Of a stretch of DNA of 64,000 bases, positions 1 to 8,124 are shown piece by piece (position 1 is the stretch's first letter; each line of letters begins with the position of its first letter). Position numbers and translations under genes: made by a program. This DNA is from Actinobacillus capsulatus DSM 19761. Its GTDB lineage: Bacteria > Pseudomonadota > Gammaproteobacteria > Enterobacterales > Pasteurellaceae. The notes beneath the pieces were generated by a model. That model saw only the letters and a program-made list of their open reading frames with translations, ran no database searches and was not told the DNA's origin. The stretch lies in NCBI RefSeq assembly GCF_000374285.1, contig NZ_KB893933.1:1-64000 (forward strand). The letters run 5' to 3'.

Positions 1-43
1 CAATAAGTGCTAATTCTTGCATTATTTCTTGTTCAGTTCTCAT
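1..43 (-). CDS. 5' end of an unidentified gene cut by the window edge
   Basis: An open frame on the minus strand starts at the ATG at 41-43 and runs off the window after 14 residues (MRTEQEIMQELALI). No strong ribosome binding site is visible. The first residues faintly resemble the start of aminoglycoside 6-adenylyltransferase-like nucleotidyltransferases, but 14 residues cannot assign a family. Two direct copies of AATGTGGTCA lie just upstream, at 48-57 and 82-91. Confidence 0.35.
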   Translation of the reverse strand, partial: MRTEQEIMQELALI

Positions 44-47
44 TTTA

Positions 48-91
48 AATGTGGTCATACTATGGTTTCCCTGTTCAGCTTAATGTGGTCA
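48..91. repeat. Direct repeat upstream of the edge gene
   Basis: The ten bases AATGTGGTCA occur at 48-57 and again at 82-91, 34 bp apart, about three helical turns. They lie immediately upstream of the minus-strand start at 43. They could be paired operator half-sites or traces of an insertion junction; the sequence does not decide. Confidence 0.35.
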
Positions 92-240
92 CAGAATTAC
101 TCTGTTCGGTAAGCATAGCAAGTCTTGATTGAGGAAATAACAACTAACTGCGGTCAGTTTAAGCTGGGGAGGTATGGATGTCTGCAATAAGTTTATTTTT
201 TGAAAACCTTTTACAGAATATGAAAAAATTATTTTTCTAA

Positions 241-459
241 TTTATCGCGCTTTTTATGGATAATTTATCTCGCGCGGCATTACAATTTGCTGGCAAATAT
301 TTAACAGGTTCACTCTTCACTGCGGCAGATGCGTTTTTGTTGCCGGTGGCGGCACGAATTCAGACTTACGGATTAGCACACTATTTTGATGAAAATGTGC
401 GGATATACCTGCAACAAATGTTAGCATTACCAGCATATCAAGAATGGTTAAAAGGATAA
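241..459 (+). pseudogene. Truncated glutathione S-transferase, C-terminal remnant
   Basis: The frame open from 241 (first ATG at 256) encodes about 70 residues resembling the C-terminal helical domain of GST-family proteins: FTAADAFLLPVAARIQTYGL followed by YLQQMLALPAYQEW. The N-terminal thioredoxin-like glutathione-binding domain is absent: a stop codon sits at 238-240 and no GST-like sequence is seen upstream, so the first half of a roughly 200-residue gene is gone. There is no good ribosome binding site at 256. The stop is one base from the start of the methyltransferase at 461, as if the two once formed an operon. The upstream bases look like foreign sequence joined by insertion or deletion. 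Confidence 0.7.
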
Positions 460-460
460 A

Positions 461-1216
461 ATGAAAAAAAGTATTTACGATACCCCGATTTTCTTTGAAC
501 GTTATCAACAATTACGTGAAAACCCAATCAGTATGAATGAAGTGGTGGAAAAGCCTACCATGTTTTCACTTTTACCTGAGCTCACCAATAAAAAAGTGTT
601 AGATTTGGGCTGTGGTACCGGCGTGCATTTGGCACATTATTTAGAATTAGGTGCAAGTAAAGTTGTCGGGCTGGATTTATCGGAACTCATGCTAAAACAG
701 GCGGAAAGTGATTTAGCAAAAAATTGGCAAAAATCGACCGCTTTCTCGTTGCATTGCCTGCCAATGGAACAATTAGATAAAATTCCGGAAGATCATTTTG
801 ATGTGGTCACTAGCTCGTTTGCGTTTCACTATATTAAGGACTTTTCCGATTTACTCGCAAAAATTTCCGCAAAAATGACCGCTTGCGGCACACTGATTTT
901 TTCCCAAGAACACCCTATTGTTACTTGTTATAGAGACGGCTATCGTTGGGAGAAAAATGAGCAAAAACAACAAGTTGCCTATCGTTTAAATTATTATCGA
1001 GATGAAGGTGAACGCGATAGAAGTTGGTTCCAACAAGCATTCAAAACCTATCATCGCACGATGGCAACGATTTGCAATCAGCTAATTCAAGCCGGCTTTG
1101 AAATCGTGCAAGTGGAAGAGCCGATGCTGGCGGAACAACCGCAATGGCATAACGAGTTTAAAGATCTACAACATCGTCCGCCATTACTGTTTATTAAAGC
1201 GGTTAAGAAAGGTTAA
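461..1216 (+). CDS. Class I SAM-dependent methyltransferase
   Basis: 251 residues. The glycine-rich SAM-binding motif I, DLGCGTG, is at about residues 48-54, followed by the acidic-end motif VVGLDLS near 69-75 and a later DVVTSSFAFHYIKD segment typical of the Methyltransf_11/25 families. No signal peptide or membrane segment, so cytoplasmic. The substrate cannot be told; small-molecule, quinone-ring and tRNA-wobble methyltransferases share this fold. It starts one base after the GST remnant, and its 3' end overlaps that of the convergent treR gene by 14 bp. Confidence 0.85.
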   Translation: MKKSIYDTPIFFERYQQLRENPISMNEVVEKPTMFSLLPELTNKKVLDLGCGTGVHLAHYLELGASKVVGLDLSELMLKQAESDLAKNWQKSTAFSLHCLPMEQLDKIPEDHFDVVTSSFAFHYIKDFSDLLAKISAKMTACGTLIFSQEHPIVTCYRDGYRWEKNEQKQQVAYRLNYYRDEGERDRSWFQQAFKTYHRTMATICNQLIQAGFEIVQVEEPMLAEQPQWHNEFKDLQHRPPLLFIKAVKKG

Positions 1217-2141
1217 CCGGTACTTTGCGTTGCTCGGTGGTTGTTTTGCCGCCGAGCTGTGTTAATAACAATTCCACCGCCCATTTCCCCGCCTGAGGAT
1301 AACCGAAATCCAGCGTAAGCAAATTGGTTGCAAAACACTGCAATAATACATTTTGCCCGATACAAGCAAGCGGTAGATTTTGCTGATTTTCTTGCAAATA
1401 TTTTAATGCACTAATCGCTAGCGAGCTGCTGGCGCACAATATCGCCGATACCGGTTTACGCATTAATTTCGGCATCTGTAAATAGCCGCTTTCAATCGTC
1501 AATTCCGCTTCCACTAAATTAGCGGGAATCTGGTGAGAATTACAAAAAGCCAAATAGCTGCGGTTGCGATCATGACCGGTTGTTTCATCTTGATCATTTA
1601 CGCCTAAATAGGCAATGTTGCGATGCCCTTGCTGATACAATTTCGTCATTAATGTGCGAATCGCATTCTCATCATCATAATATATCGCAGGAATATTGGG
1701 ATAAGCACGAGCAACAGTCACCAATGAACCTCGCCATTGCTGAACAATTTCAAGTGAGAGTTGTGAAAAGCCAAATAAAATAACCCCATCCACTCGGCGC
1801 TGGCGAAATAATGCAAAATGTCGAATAACCAATTCAGGTTGGAATTGGCTCTCCACAATAAGGGGGATAATATTTTGCGCATATAATTGCTGCAAAATCA
1901 TACTTAACGTCTGAGATTCTGCCGTTGAATTAAGGCGAGTAACAATAATACCAACAACGGGAGACGATGCTCCTCGCATTGCTCTGGCACTTTGATTCGG
2001 CTGGAATCCTAATTTATCAATGACTGCTTGCACTCGTTCTCGAGTCTGAACACTCACTTTAGGGTCATTATTCAGCACTCGAGACACGGTGGATTTACCG
2101 ACATTACAACGTGCGGCAATATCTTTAATCGTTAATTTCAT
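1203..2141 (-). CDS. treR: Trehalose operon repressor TreR (LacI family)
   Basis: 312 residues. An N-terminal LacI-type helix-turn-helix (IKDIAARCNVGKSTVSRVLN) is followed by a periplasmic-binding-protein-like effector domain. Collinear segments match my memory of E. coli TreR, including RERVQAV, SARAMRG, VVGIIVTRL, DGVILFGF, YLGV and AYLAFC. TreR represses trehalose PTS and trehalose-6-phosphate hydrolase genes and is induced by trehalose-6-phosphate. Neither treB nor treC lies in this window, so its targets must be elsewhere. It is the distal gene of a two-gene unit: its ATG overlaps the stop of the preceding chalcone-isomerase-like gene (TAATG). Confidence 0.85.
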   Translation of the reverse strand: MKLTIKDIAARCNVGKSTVSRVLNNDPKVSVQTRERVQAVIDKLGFQPNQSARAMRGASSPVVGIIVTRLNSTAESQTLSMILQQLYAQNIIPLIVESQFQPELVIRHFALFRQRRVDGVILFGFSQLSLEIVQQWRGSLVTVARAYPNIPAIYYDDENAIRTLMTKLYQQGHRNIAYLGVNDQDETTGHDRNRSYLAFCNSHQIPANLVEAELTIESGYLQMPKLMRKPVSAILCASSSLAISALKYLQENQQNLPLACIGQNVLLQCFATNLLTLDFGYPQAGKWAVELLLTQLGGKTTTEQRKVPVNLS

Positions 2142-3067
2142 TAGGATACAGGTAGTTGAAAAGCAGGAGTAGGGTCAGATTCCGGTAAGACTTCCTTCTC
2201 CGGATTTTCTAATTCTTCCTTCGTTGGTTCTGTCTTCTGCTCGACCGGCTGAGGTTCTGCTTCTGGCGTTGCCACAGGTGTTTCTATTTTTTCTTGAACC
2301 GGTTCTACTGCTGTTTCAGGAGCTGTTGCCGCTGTTTTATTTTGTACTTTTTCAACTTCACTATTTGCCGGTTTAATTTCTGCAACTTTTGCAATATCCA
2401 CTTTTTTAGTCGGTTTCGGTGATTCTAATTTTGTCGATTGTAATTCAGAATCCACTGCTTGTTCGGTTGATGCCGGCTGATCAGTTAATTCAGCTTTAGT
2501 CGATAACTTCTGTTGTTTCGGTTCAATTGAAATTTCTTCTAAACTTTGGCGATATTCTGCTGACTGGTGTACTTCTTGCTCTGCGCCTTCCACTTTCTTA
2601 GCGATTAGTTTATAACTGAGCTCAACTTTAGGATCTAACCAAATAGCCAGCATCGCATCATTAAATTCTGCGTTAAAATCTTGCTCAATAACTTGATCAT
2701 TTAAAACAAAATAGCCACGATCAGCTAATGCAATATAGCTTAATGAATCATCCGGTTTTAAATCTGGTAAGATTTTACGAAGACGATCGATCACTTCATC
2801 TTGTTCAGGAAGTGTAATACCCAAATTAGCCCATGATTTCGCCACTGAAATCGCAAAATCTCGACCATCAACCGGTTTACTGTATTTTAATGTCAACATT
2901 ACCGGGCGTTCTGTATTTTTATATTCGCCCGTTTCTGTAAATAGGGAAATATTATAAATTTTGAACGGTCCCCAAGTGTAATCCACATCATTGATTTTTT
3001 CCCACTTAGCAACCGCAGTGCTGCTCAATACTGCGAAGAAAAAAGACAAGAGAGCTTTGTAGCGCAT
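2141..3067 (-). CDS. Exported chalcone-isomerase-like protein with Pro/Glu-rich tail
   Basis: 308 residues. A signal peptide (about residues 1-20, cleavage after AVA) is followed by a domain of about 150 residues resembling the bacterial chalcone isomerase-like family (WGPFKIYNISLFTETGEY, MLTLKYSKPVDGRDFAISVAKSW, DRGYFVLND). Residues from about 165 to the end are low-complexity and rich in Pro, Glu, Lys and Thr, with no recognisable fold. Members of this family lack proven isomerase activity in bacteria; a periplasmic role is inferred from the signal peptide only. It is translationally coupled to treR, which does not clarify its function. Confidence 0.65.
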   Translation of the reverse strand: MRYKALLSFFFAVLSSTAVAKWEKINDVDYTWGPFKIYNISLFTETGEYKNTERPVMLTLKYSKPVDGRDFAISVAKSWANLGITLPEQDEVIDRLRKILPDLKPDDSLSYIALADRGYFVLNDQVIEQDFNAEFNDAMLAIWLDPKVELSYKLIAKKVEGAEQEVHQSAEYRQSLEEISIEPKQQKLSTKAELTDQPASTEQAVDSELQSTKLESPKPTKKVDIAKVAEIKPANSEVEKVQNKTAATAPETAVEPVQEKIETPVATPEAEPQPVEQKTEPTKEELENPEKEVLPESDPTPAFQLPVS

Positions 3068-3260
3068 TATTATTGTCCCCAGTAAATAAAAGAGGCTGTA
3101 TTATACCTGAGCCAAGTATAGAGTAAATTCATCAATCTCTGTTTCACGAAAATTTTGTGATCGACTTCAAAGATTTAAAATAAAGTTATCCCAACTTAGC
3201 TAAAAAAGAGTAGTATCAAGTTAAACCTAAGGTTCAACTAAGACATTATAGGAGTTGTAT

Positions 3261-3476
3261 ATGTTCCCAGAATTTCGTGAGCTAATCACCAAATTAAAAA
3301 ATAGTGATGCGCATTTTACTCGCCTATTTGAGAGACATAATGAGCTAGACCAACGCATTAAAAACATGGAGTCAAATATAGAGCTTGCAACCAATGATGA
3401 AGTAGAGCTTCTCAAAAAAGAGAAGTTACATATAAAAGATGAGCTTTATGCTATCTTAAAGAAAAAATCAGCTTAA
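3261..3476 (+). CDS. YdcH family protein (DUF465)
   Basis: 71 residues starting MFPEFRELITKLK. The ATG at 3261 is preferred over an upstream in-frame TTG because AGGAG lies six bases before it. The protein is a helical hairpin of charged heptads and matches the YdcH/DUF465 pattern (MFPE, FxxLFxxHNELDxxI, LKKEKLxxKDExxxxL). Cytoplasmic; function unknown in the family. It is a single-gene transcript between divergent and convergent neighbours, followed at once by an intrinsic terminator. Confidence 0.85.
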   Translation: MFPEFRELITKLKNSDAHFTRLFERHNELDQRIKNMESNIELATNDEVELLKKEKLHIKDELYAILKKKSA

Positions 3477-3490
3477 TAAATTAATCACAG

Positions 3491-3517
3491 TACCCACCTT
3501 TAAAAGGTGGGTATTTT
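3491..3517 (+). terminator. Rho-independent terminator of the ydcH-like gene
   Basis: Stem TACCCACCTTT paired with AAAGGTGGGTA, followed by ATTTTAAT, 14 bases after the stop codon. Confidence 0.8.
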
Positions 3518-3553
3518 AATAGCCATTGAATTTCAATAGTTATCAAAAACAAA

Positions 3554-3578
3554 AAAACCCAGCCTAAGGCTGGGTTTT
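3554..3578 (-). terminator. Terminator of the rpsF-rplI operon
   Basis: An 11-bp perfect stem (AAAACCCAGCC / GGCTGGGTTTT) with a TAA loop, 16 bases beyond the rplI stop. It has T-runs on both sides and may act in both directions. Confidence 0.85.
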
Positions 3579-3593
3579 CTAATAATCTAAAGG

Positions 3594-4043
3594 TTATTCA
3601 GCAACTACGTTAACAATTACAGTTGCATTCACTTCAGCGTGTAAATGAACTTTAACTTCGTGTTCGCCAATTATGCGAAGTGGGCCTTCACCTAAACGAA
3701 CTTCTGATTTAGCTACTTCAACACCTGCTGCTGTTAATGCATCAGCGATATCTTTTGCAGAAATAGAACCGAATAAACGACCATCATCACCTGCTGTTGC
3801 AGATACTGATACTGCTGCGATCTCAGCAATTTTAGCTGCACGAGCTTGTGCTGCTGATAATGCTGCTGCCGCTTTCGCTTCTAATTCAGCACGACGTGCT
3901 TCAAAGTGAGCAATGTTTGCTGCTGTTGCCATAACTGCTTTACCTTGTGGGATTAAAAAGTTACGTGCAAAACCTGATTTAACAGTTACTTGGTCGCCCA
4001 CAGAACCTAAGTGAGCAACTTTATCTAATAAAATAACTTGCAT
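3594..4043 (-). CDS. rplI: 50S ribosomal protein L9
   Basis: 149 residues, the usual length. The N-terminal 23S rRNA-binding domain begins [30 protein letters not shown], the L9 signature region; a long Ala-rich connecting helix and a C-terminal domain ending in [11 protein letters not shown] follow. It is the last gene of rpsF-priB-rpsR-rplI, 17 bases after rpsR, and is followed by a strong terminator. Confidence 0.98.
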   Translation of the reverse strand: MQVILLDKVAHLGSVGDQVTVKSGFARNFLIPQGKAVMATAANIAHFEARRAELEAKAAAALSAAQARAAKIAEIAAVSVSATAGDDGRLFGSISAKDIADALTAAGVEVAKSEVRLGEGPLRIIGEHEVKVHLHAEVNATVIVNVVAE

Positions 4044-4060
4044 TGTACTCGACCTCTCTA

Positions 4061-4611
<551 letters not shown>

Positions 4612-4637
<26 letters not shown>

Positions 4638-4986
4638 CTTCAGCTACCGCTTCAGCAACTTTGCTTTCTTTCGCTTTCACCATTGGTGAAGCTTCAGTTA
4701 CTGCCGCTTTAGTGTGAACAATTAAGTTACGAAGAACTGCATCGTTATAACGGAAGTTAGTTTCTAACTCGTCGATTACACTTTGAGGTGCTTCTACATT
4801 CATTAACACGTAGTGTGCTTTGTGAAGTTTGTTGATTGGGTATGCTAATTGACGACGACCCCAATCTTCTAAGCGATGAACTTGACCGCCAGCTTCTTTT
4901 ACAGATGCTGTGTAACGCTCAATCATTGCTGGTACTTGTTCGCTTTGGTCCGGGTGAACCATAAAAACGATTTCGTAGTGACGCAT
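4612..4986 (-). CDS. rpsF: 30S ribosomal protein S6
   Basis: 124 residues. It begins [19 protein letters not shown] and has the conserved [16 protein letters not shown] and [10 protein letters not shown] segments, then an acidic tail (VESEEAGE) that in enterobacteria receives extra glutamates from RimK. It is the first gene of the operon; its leader carries a probable S6:S18 binding structure that includes the ribosome binding site. Confidence 0.98.
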
Positions 4987-4987
4987 T

Positions 4988-5028
4988 GACTATCCTTACG
5001 GGTTAGCAGCCTCCAACTTTAGCCAGTC
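4988..5028 (-). promoter_or_regulatory. Putative S6:S18 autoregulatory leader of rpsF
   Basis: Read on the minus strand, the leader closes with GACU/AGUC and encloses the hairpin GUUGG-AGGCUG-CUAAC, followed directly by an unpaired CCG (4999-5001) and then the ribosome binding site AAGGA (4993-4997). A CCG in a bulge beside a short hairpin is the recognition element of the known ribosomal S6:S18 leader motif. The structure was folded by eye, so pairing details are tentative. Confidence 0.5.
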
Positions 5029-5194
5029 ACCAACTTGTGGAAGCAAGGATTAAAAACAAATGTGACTGAACGGCGGAATTATACGTAAACTTGTTGGTTT
5101 TGCAAGCAAAATTTATTGTTAATGCTGTCTTTTAAGTATAATTTATCGCTTAAATATGAAAATAGGTTTTATCAGATAAAAATACGAATAATAG

Positions 5195-5223
5195 TTCAGT
5201 ATTTTGTGATCTTCTAGTACAAT
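5195..5223 (+). promoter_or_regulatory. Probable sigma-70 promoter of purD
   Basis: A -35-like TTCAGT (5195-5200) and a -10-like TACAAT (5218-5223) are separated by 17 bp. The PurR operator begins two bases after the -10 element, so a bound repressor would cover the start site. Confidence 0.5.
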
Positions 5224-5224
5224 T

Positions 5225-5240
5225 GCGCAAACGTTTGCTT
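5225..5240 (+). promoter_or_regulatory. PurR operator upstream of purD
   Basis: GCGCAAACGTTTGCTT matches the PurR box consensus (ANGCAANCGNTTNCNT) at nearly every defined position, with the palindromic core GCAAACGTTTGC intact. It lies 24 bases before the purD start codon, at the expected transcription start, implying purine repression. Confidence 0.88.
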
Positions 5241-5263
5241 TTGTTAATTTATAAGGAATCCAA

Positions 5264-6551
5264 ATGAATGTATTAATTATTGGTAACGGTGGTCGTGAAC
5301 ACGCTTTAGCTTGGAAAGTTCGTCAATCGCCTTTAGTCAAAAAAGTTTTTGTCGCACCGGGGAATGCCGGTACCGCACTGGAAGAAGGTATCGAAAATGT
5401 GGCAATCGCCGCAACCGATGTTCCTGCATTAGTGGCTTTTGCGAAAGAAAACCAAATTGGCTTAACGATTGTTGGACCGGAAGCACCGCTCGTTATCGGT
5501 GTAGTTGATGCATTCCGTGCGAACAACTTAAAAATCTTTGGACCTACCCAAGCTGCCGCACAATTAGAAGGTTCAAAAGCATTTACTAAAGATTTCTTAG
5601 CCCGTCATCAAATTCCAACCGCTGAATATCAGAACTTCACAGAAGTTGAGCCGGCACTTGCCTATTTAAAACAAAAAGGTGCGCCGATTGTAATTAAAGC
5701 GGATGGTTTAGCTGCCGGTAAAGGCGTAATTGTTGCCATGACGCTCGAAGAAGCGGAAGAAGCGGTAAAAAATATGCTGTCAGGCAATGCATTCGGTGAC
5801 GCCGGTAGCCTTGTAGTTATCGAAGAATTTTTAGACGGTGAAGAAGCAAGCTTTATCGTGATGGTAGACGGTAAAAACGTTGAGCCAATGGCAACCAGTC
5901 AAGATCACAAACGTGTCGGCGAAGGTGATAAAGGTTTAAATACCGGTGGTATGGGCGCTTATTCACCGGCACCGGTTGTCACACAAGAAATTCACAATCG
6001 TGTTATGCAAGAAGTCATTTACCCAACAGTAAGAGGTATGGCAGCAGAAGGTAATCCATATACAGGTTTCCTCTATGCAGGTTTAATGATTATGCCGAAC
6101 GGACAACCTAAAGTGATCGAATTTAACTGCCGTTTTGGTGATCCGGAAACCCAACCGATTATGATGCGCTTAAAATCGGACCTTGTACAACTTTGTTTAG
6201 CCGCTTGCGATGAAAAACTTGATACGATTAAATCTAAATGGTGTGAACAAGCAGCATTAGGCATCGTACTTGCAGCGGAAGGTTATCCCAGGCGATTATC
6301 GTAAAGGCGATGAAATCAGCGGTATTCCAACTCAAGCACAAAAATCACAGAAAGTATTCCTTGCCGGTGTTGAGCAAAAAGACGGTAAATTAGTGACAAA
6401 CGGTGGTCGTGTTTTATGCGCAACCGCATTAGGTCATTCTGTATTTGATGCGCAGCAGCAAGCCTTAAAACTTGCCGAACAAATTCAATGGCAAGGACGT
6501 TTCTACCGCCGTGATATTGGCTACCGTGCCGTAGCAAGAGAAAAAGCGTAA
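5264..6551 (+). pseudogene. purD: Phosphoribosylamine-glycine ligase PurD, split by a frameshift
   Basis: PurD makes glycinamide ribonucleotide in purine synthesis. The first frame (5264-6304) covers the N-terminal domain (MNVLIIGNGGREHALAWK) and ATP-grasp core (IKADGLAAGKGVIVA, NTGGMGAYSP, FNCRFGDPETQ), then departs after AAEGYP into RRLS and a stop. The rest (GDYRKGDEISGIP to VAREKA) continues in the +1 frame to 6551. Removing one C from CCC at 6287-6289 restores an uninterrupted 428-residue protein, the normal length (E. coli about 429). Otherwise the coding sequence looks undamaged, so the lesion is recent or is a sequencing error. The gene has its own promoter and PurR box and no purH upstream. 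Confidence 0.9.
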
Positions 6552-6585
6552 TTTGCTTTTAAGTTAGCCGATAGTAAAAAATCAG

Positions 6586-6628
6586 GCGGTCTAATTTGTA
6601 AAATATTTTGCAAATTAGACCGCTTGTT
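6586..6628. terminator. Inverted uptake-signal pair between purD and pnuC
   Basis: Perfect 13-bp arms (GCGGTCTAATTTG / CAAATTAGACCGC) with an A/T-rich loop; the right arm contains the Apl-type uptake core ACAAGCGGT on the minus strand. It lies between convergent genes and probably terminates both. Confidence 0.65.
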
Positions 6629-6646
6629 ATTAGCTAGCGAAGAATA

Positions 6647-7339
6647 TTAACGCTGAGCGTTTTTCTCTAATTGCGTCCAGTTATAGAAACCGTAAAGCGA
6701 GTTAAGCAGATATGCACCATACATTAAATACATCGCCGGTGTTTCTGCCCATAAAGCGATTGATAACACATTAAGCACAATCCATAACAACCATTGTTCA
6801 CGATAACGTAAAATCATCAGTAATTGTGCCGCCACCGTGGTGATAGTTGTCACTCCATCTAAGCCGGTTGAACTACCGCCCGCTGCTTTAAGTGCTTGAA
6901 TAAAAAGTAAAGTACCGATACTAATCGTTGCTAATAATACGAGCCAACCTTTGACAGTTAACGATTTAGCAATCACCGCACCACCGCCTTGGCTGTCTTT
7001 TTGCATATTCGCTTGCCAAACGAAGTAACCGATAAACTGCGCCGGTAAATACACATAAAGCACACTGTTCATTTCACCGATAAAATTATTGCCCCATGCT
7101 ACATAAAAATAGGTGTAAGCAAAAATTAAACCGAACAAGTAATTACTTACTTTGCCTTTACTTACTAAAACAACACAGATAATACCGGCGATACCAGAAA
7201 TCATCGCCAAAATAGAATCCGGTGCTTGTACGTAAGCCCAAACTTGGGCGGCAATAAAGGCAACAAGCCAAATCACTTCAAAAGGTTTCCAGCCGGAAAG
7301 CTCTTGTTTAACAAAATTCGAAACAGTTTGTGTATTCAT
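6647..7339 (-). CDS. pnuC: Nicotinamide riboside transporter PnuC
   Basis: 230 residues, mostly hydrophobic, with about seven membrane segments. The family-typical stretch SNYLFGLIFAYTYFYVAWGNNFIGEMNSVLYVYLPAQFIGYFVW carries the substrate-contacting Trp/Asn-rich positions of PnuC. The protein imports nicotinamide riboside (the V-factor salvage route important for NAD-dependent Pasteurellaceae). It stands alone downstream of the hisS-yfgM operon terminator, with a palindrome about 50 bp upstream that may be an operator. An NRPS-style riboswitch was not seen. Confidence 0.93.
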   Translation of the reverse strand: MNTQTVSNFVKQELSGWKPFEVIWLVAFIAAQVWAYVQAPDSILAMISGIAGIICVVLVSKGKVSNYLFGLIFAYTYFYVAWGNNFIGEMNSVLYVYLPAQFIGYFVWQANMQKDSQGGGAVIAKSLTVKGWLVLLATISIGTLLFIQALKAAGGSSTGLDGVTTITTVAAQLLMILRYREQWLLWIVLNVLSIALWAETPAMYLMYGAYLLNSLYGFYNWTQLEKNAQR

Positions 7340-7389
7340 ATAACCTCCAATGTAATGATACTGAGGAAAGTGTAAGTCAGATTAGCATA

Positions 7390-7413
7390 GAATGTAAAAT
7401 ATAAATTACATTC
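7390..7413 (-). promoter_or_regulatory. Palindrome upstream of pnuC
   Basis: Perfect 8-bp arms GAATGTAA and TTACATTC separated by eight A/T bases, 51 bp upstream of the pnuC start. The half-site TGTAA/TTACA is faintly like NadR boxes but does not match them closely. It is a candidate operator; the regulator is unknown. Confidence 0.4.
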
Positions 7414-7431
7414 TCATGTGTCAGATAAAAA

Positions 7432-7460
7432 AATAGGACTGTCTAGACAACAGTCCTATT
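7432..7460 (-). terminator. Terminator of the rodZ-ispG-hisS-yfgM operon
   Basis: Perfect 11-bp arms AATAGGACTGT / ACAGTCCTATT with a 7-base loop, followed on the minus strand by a run of seven T. It lies five bases past the yfgM stop. Confidence 0.88.
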
Positions 7461-7464
7461 TCGA

Positions 7465-8085
7465 TTACAGATTATTTAAACGTACATCAATTAACACTTT
7501 ATCTTGTGCCGGTGCAACCTCTTTTGCTTTTTCATAAGCGCTCTTTGCAGCATCTTTATCGCCTTTAGCAACAAGAATATCACCGCTTAGCACAAGCTTA
7601 CGTTGTTCCCACACTTGATCTTGGATCTGAGCGAGCATCGCTAACGCCTGATCGTAGTGTTTTAGTTGGTAATCCACCGCAGCTAAACGGAAACGAATTA
7701 CTGTTTGTAATGTTGAATCACTTGCTACCGCCAACGCATTCTCTAATAAACTTTTAGCACGGGCAAAATCCGCTTTTTTAACGGCTTGTTTTGCTTCTTC
7801 TAACTGTGCAAAAACGGCATAACTTGAGTCTTTATGATCCGCAATAAACTTTTCTACAAGCGGTGCATTTTTGCTCGGATCTTGCAAATAACTTTCCATA
7901 ATATTTTGGTAAGTTGCAGAAGTTTGTTGTGCCGTTTCAATTTGGTGATTTTTCCAAAAATTCCAACCGAAAGTTGCAGCACAGGCAATAATGATCGCAA
8001 CCAAAATCGGTGTACCATTTTCTTTAAACCAGCCTTTTGCCTCTTCAAACTGCTGCTCTTCCGTTTTATTTAAATAATCGCTCAT
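7465..8085 (-). CDS. yfgM: YfgM, Sec translocon-associated TPR protein
   Basis: 206 residues: a short cytoplasmic N-terminus (MSDYLNKTEEQQFEEAKGWFKENG), one membrane segment at about residues 27-45 (TPILVAIIIACAATFGWNFW), then a periplasmic TPR-like helical domain. In E. coli YfgM binds PpiD and SecYEG and is linked to RcsB control. It follows hisS by 39 bp as in E. coli, but the usual next gene bamB is absent here and pnuC lies beyond the terminator. Confidence 0.9.
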   Translation of the reverse strand: MSDYLNKTEEQQFEEAKGWFKENGTPILVAIIIACAATFGWNFWKNHQIETAQQTSATYQNIMESYLQDPSKNAPLVEKFIADHKDSSYAVFAQLEEAKQAVKKADFARAKSLLENALAVASDSTLQTVIRFRLAAVDYQLKHYDQALAMLAQIQDQVWEQRKLVLSGDILVAKGDKDAAKSAYEKAKEVAPAQDKVLIDVRLNNL

Positions 8086-8124
8086 AATAATGATTTCTCC
8101 ATTTACCCCAAACAGGGGAATAAC

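Noticed and set aside
3673-3909. 78-residue plus-strand frame opposite rplI
   Set aside because: It is the complement of an Ala-rich part of a certain L9 gene, with no ribosome binding site and no family match.
6287-6289. purD as programmed frameshifting or phase variation
   Set aside because: A run of three C is too short for slippage, and there is no known frameshift signal; mutation or sequencing error is simpler.
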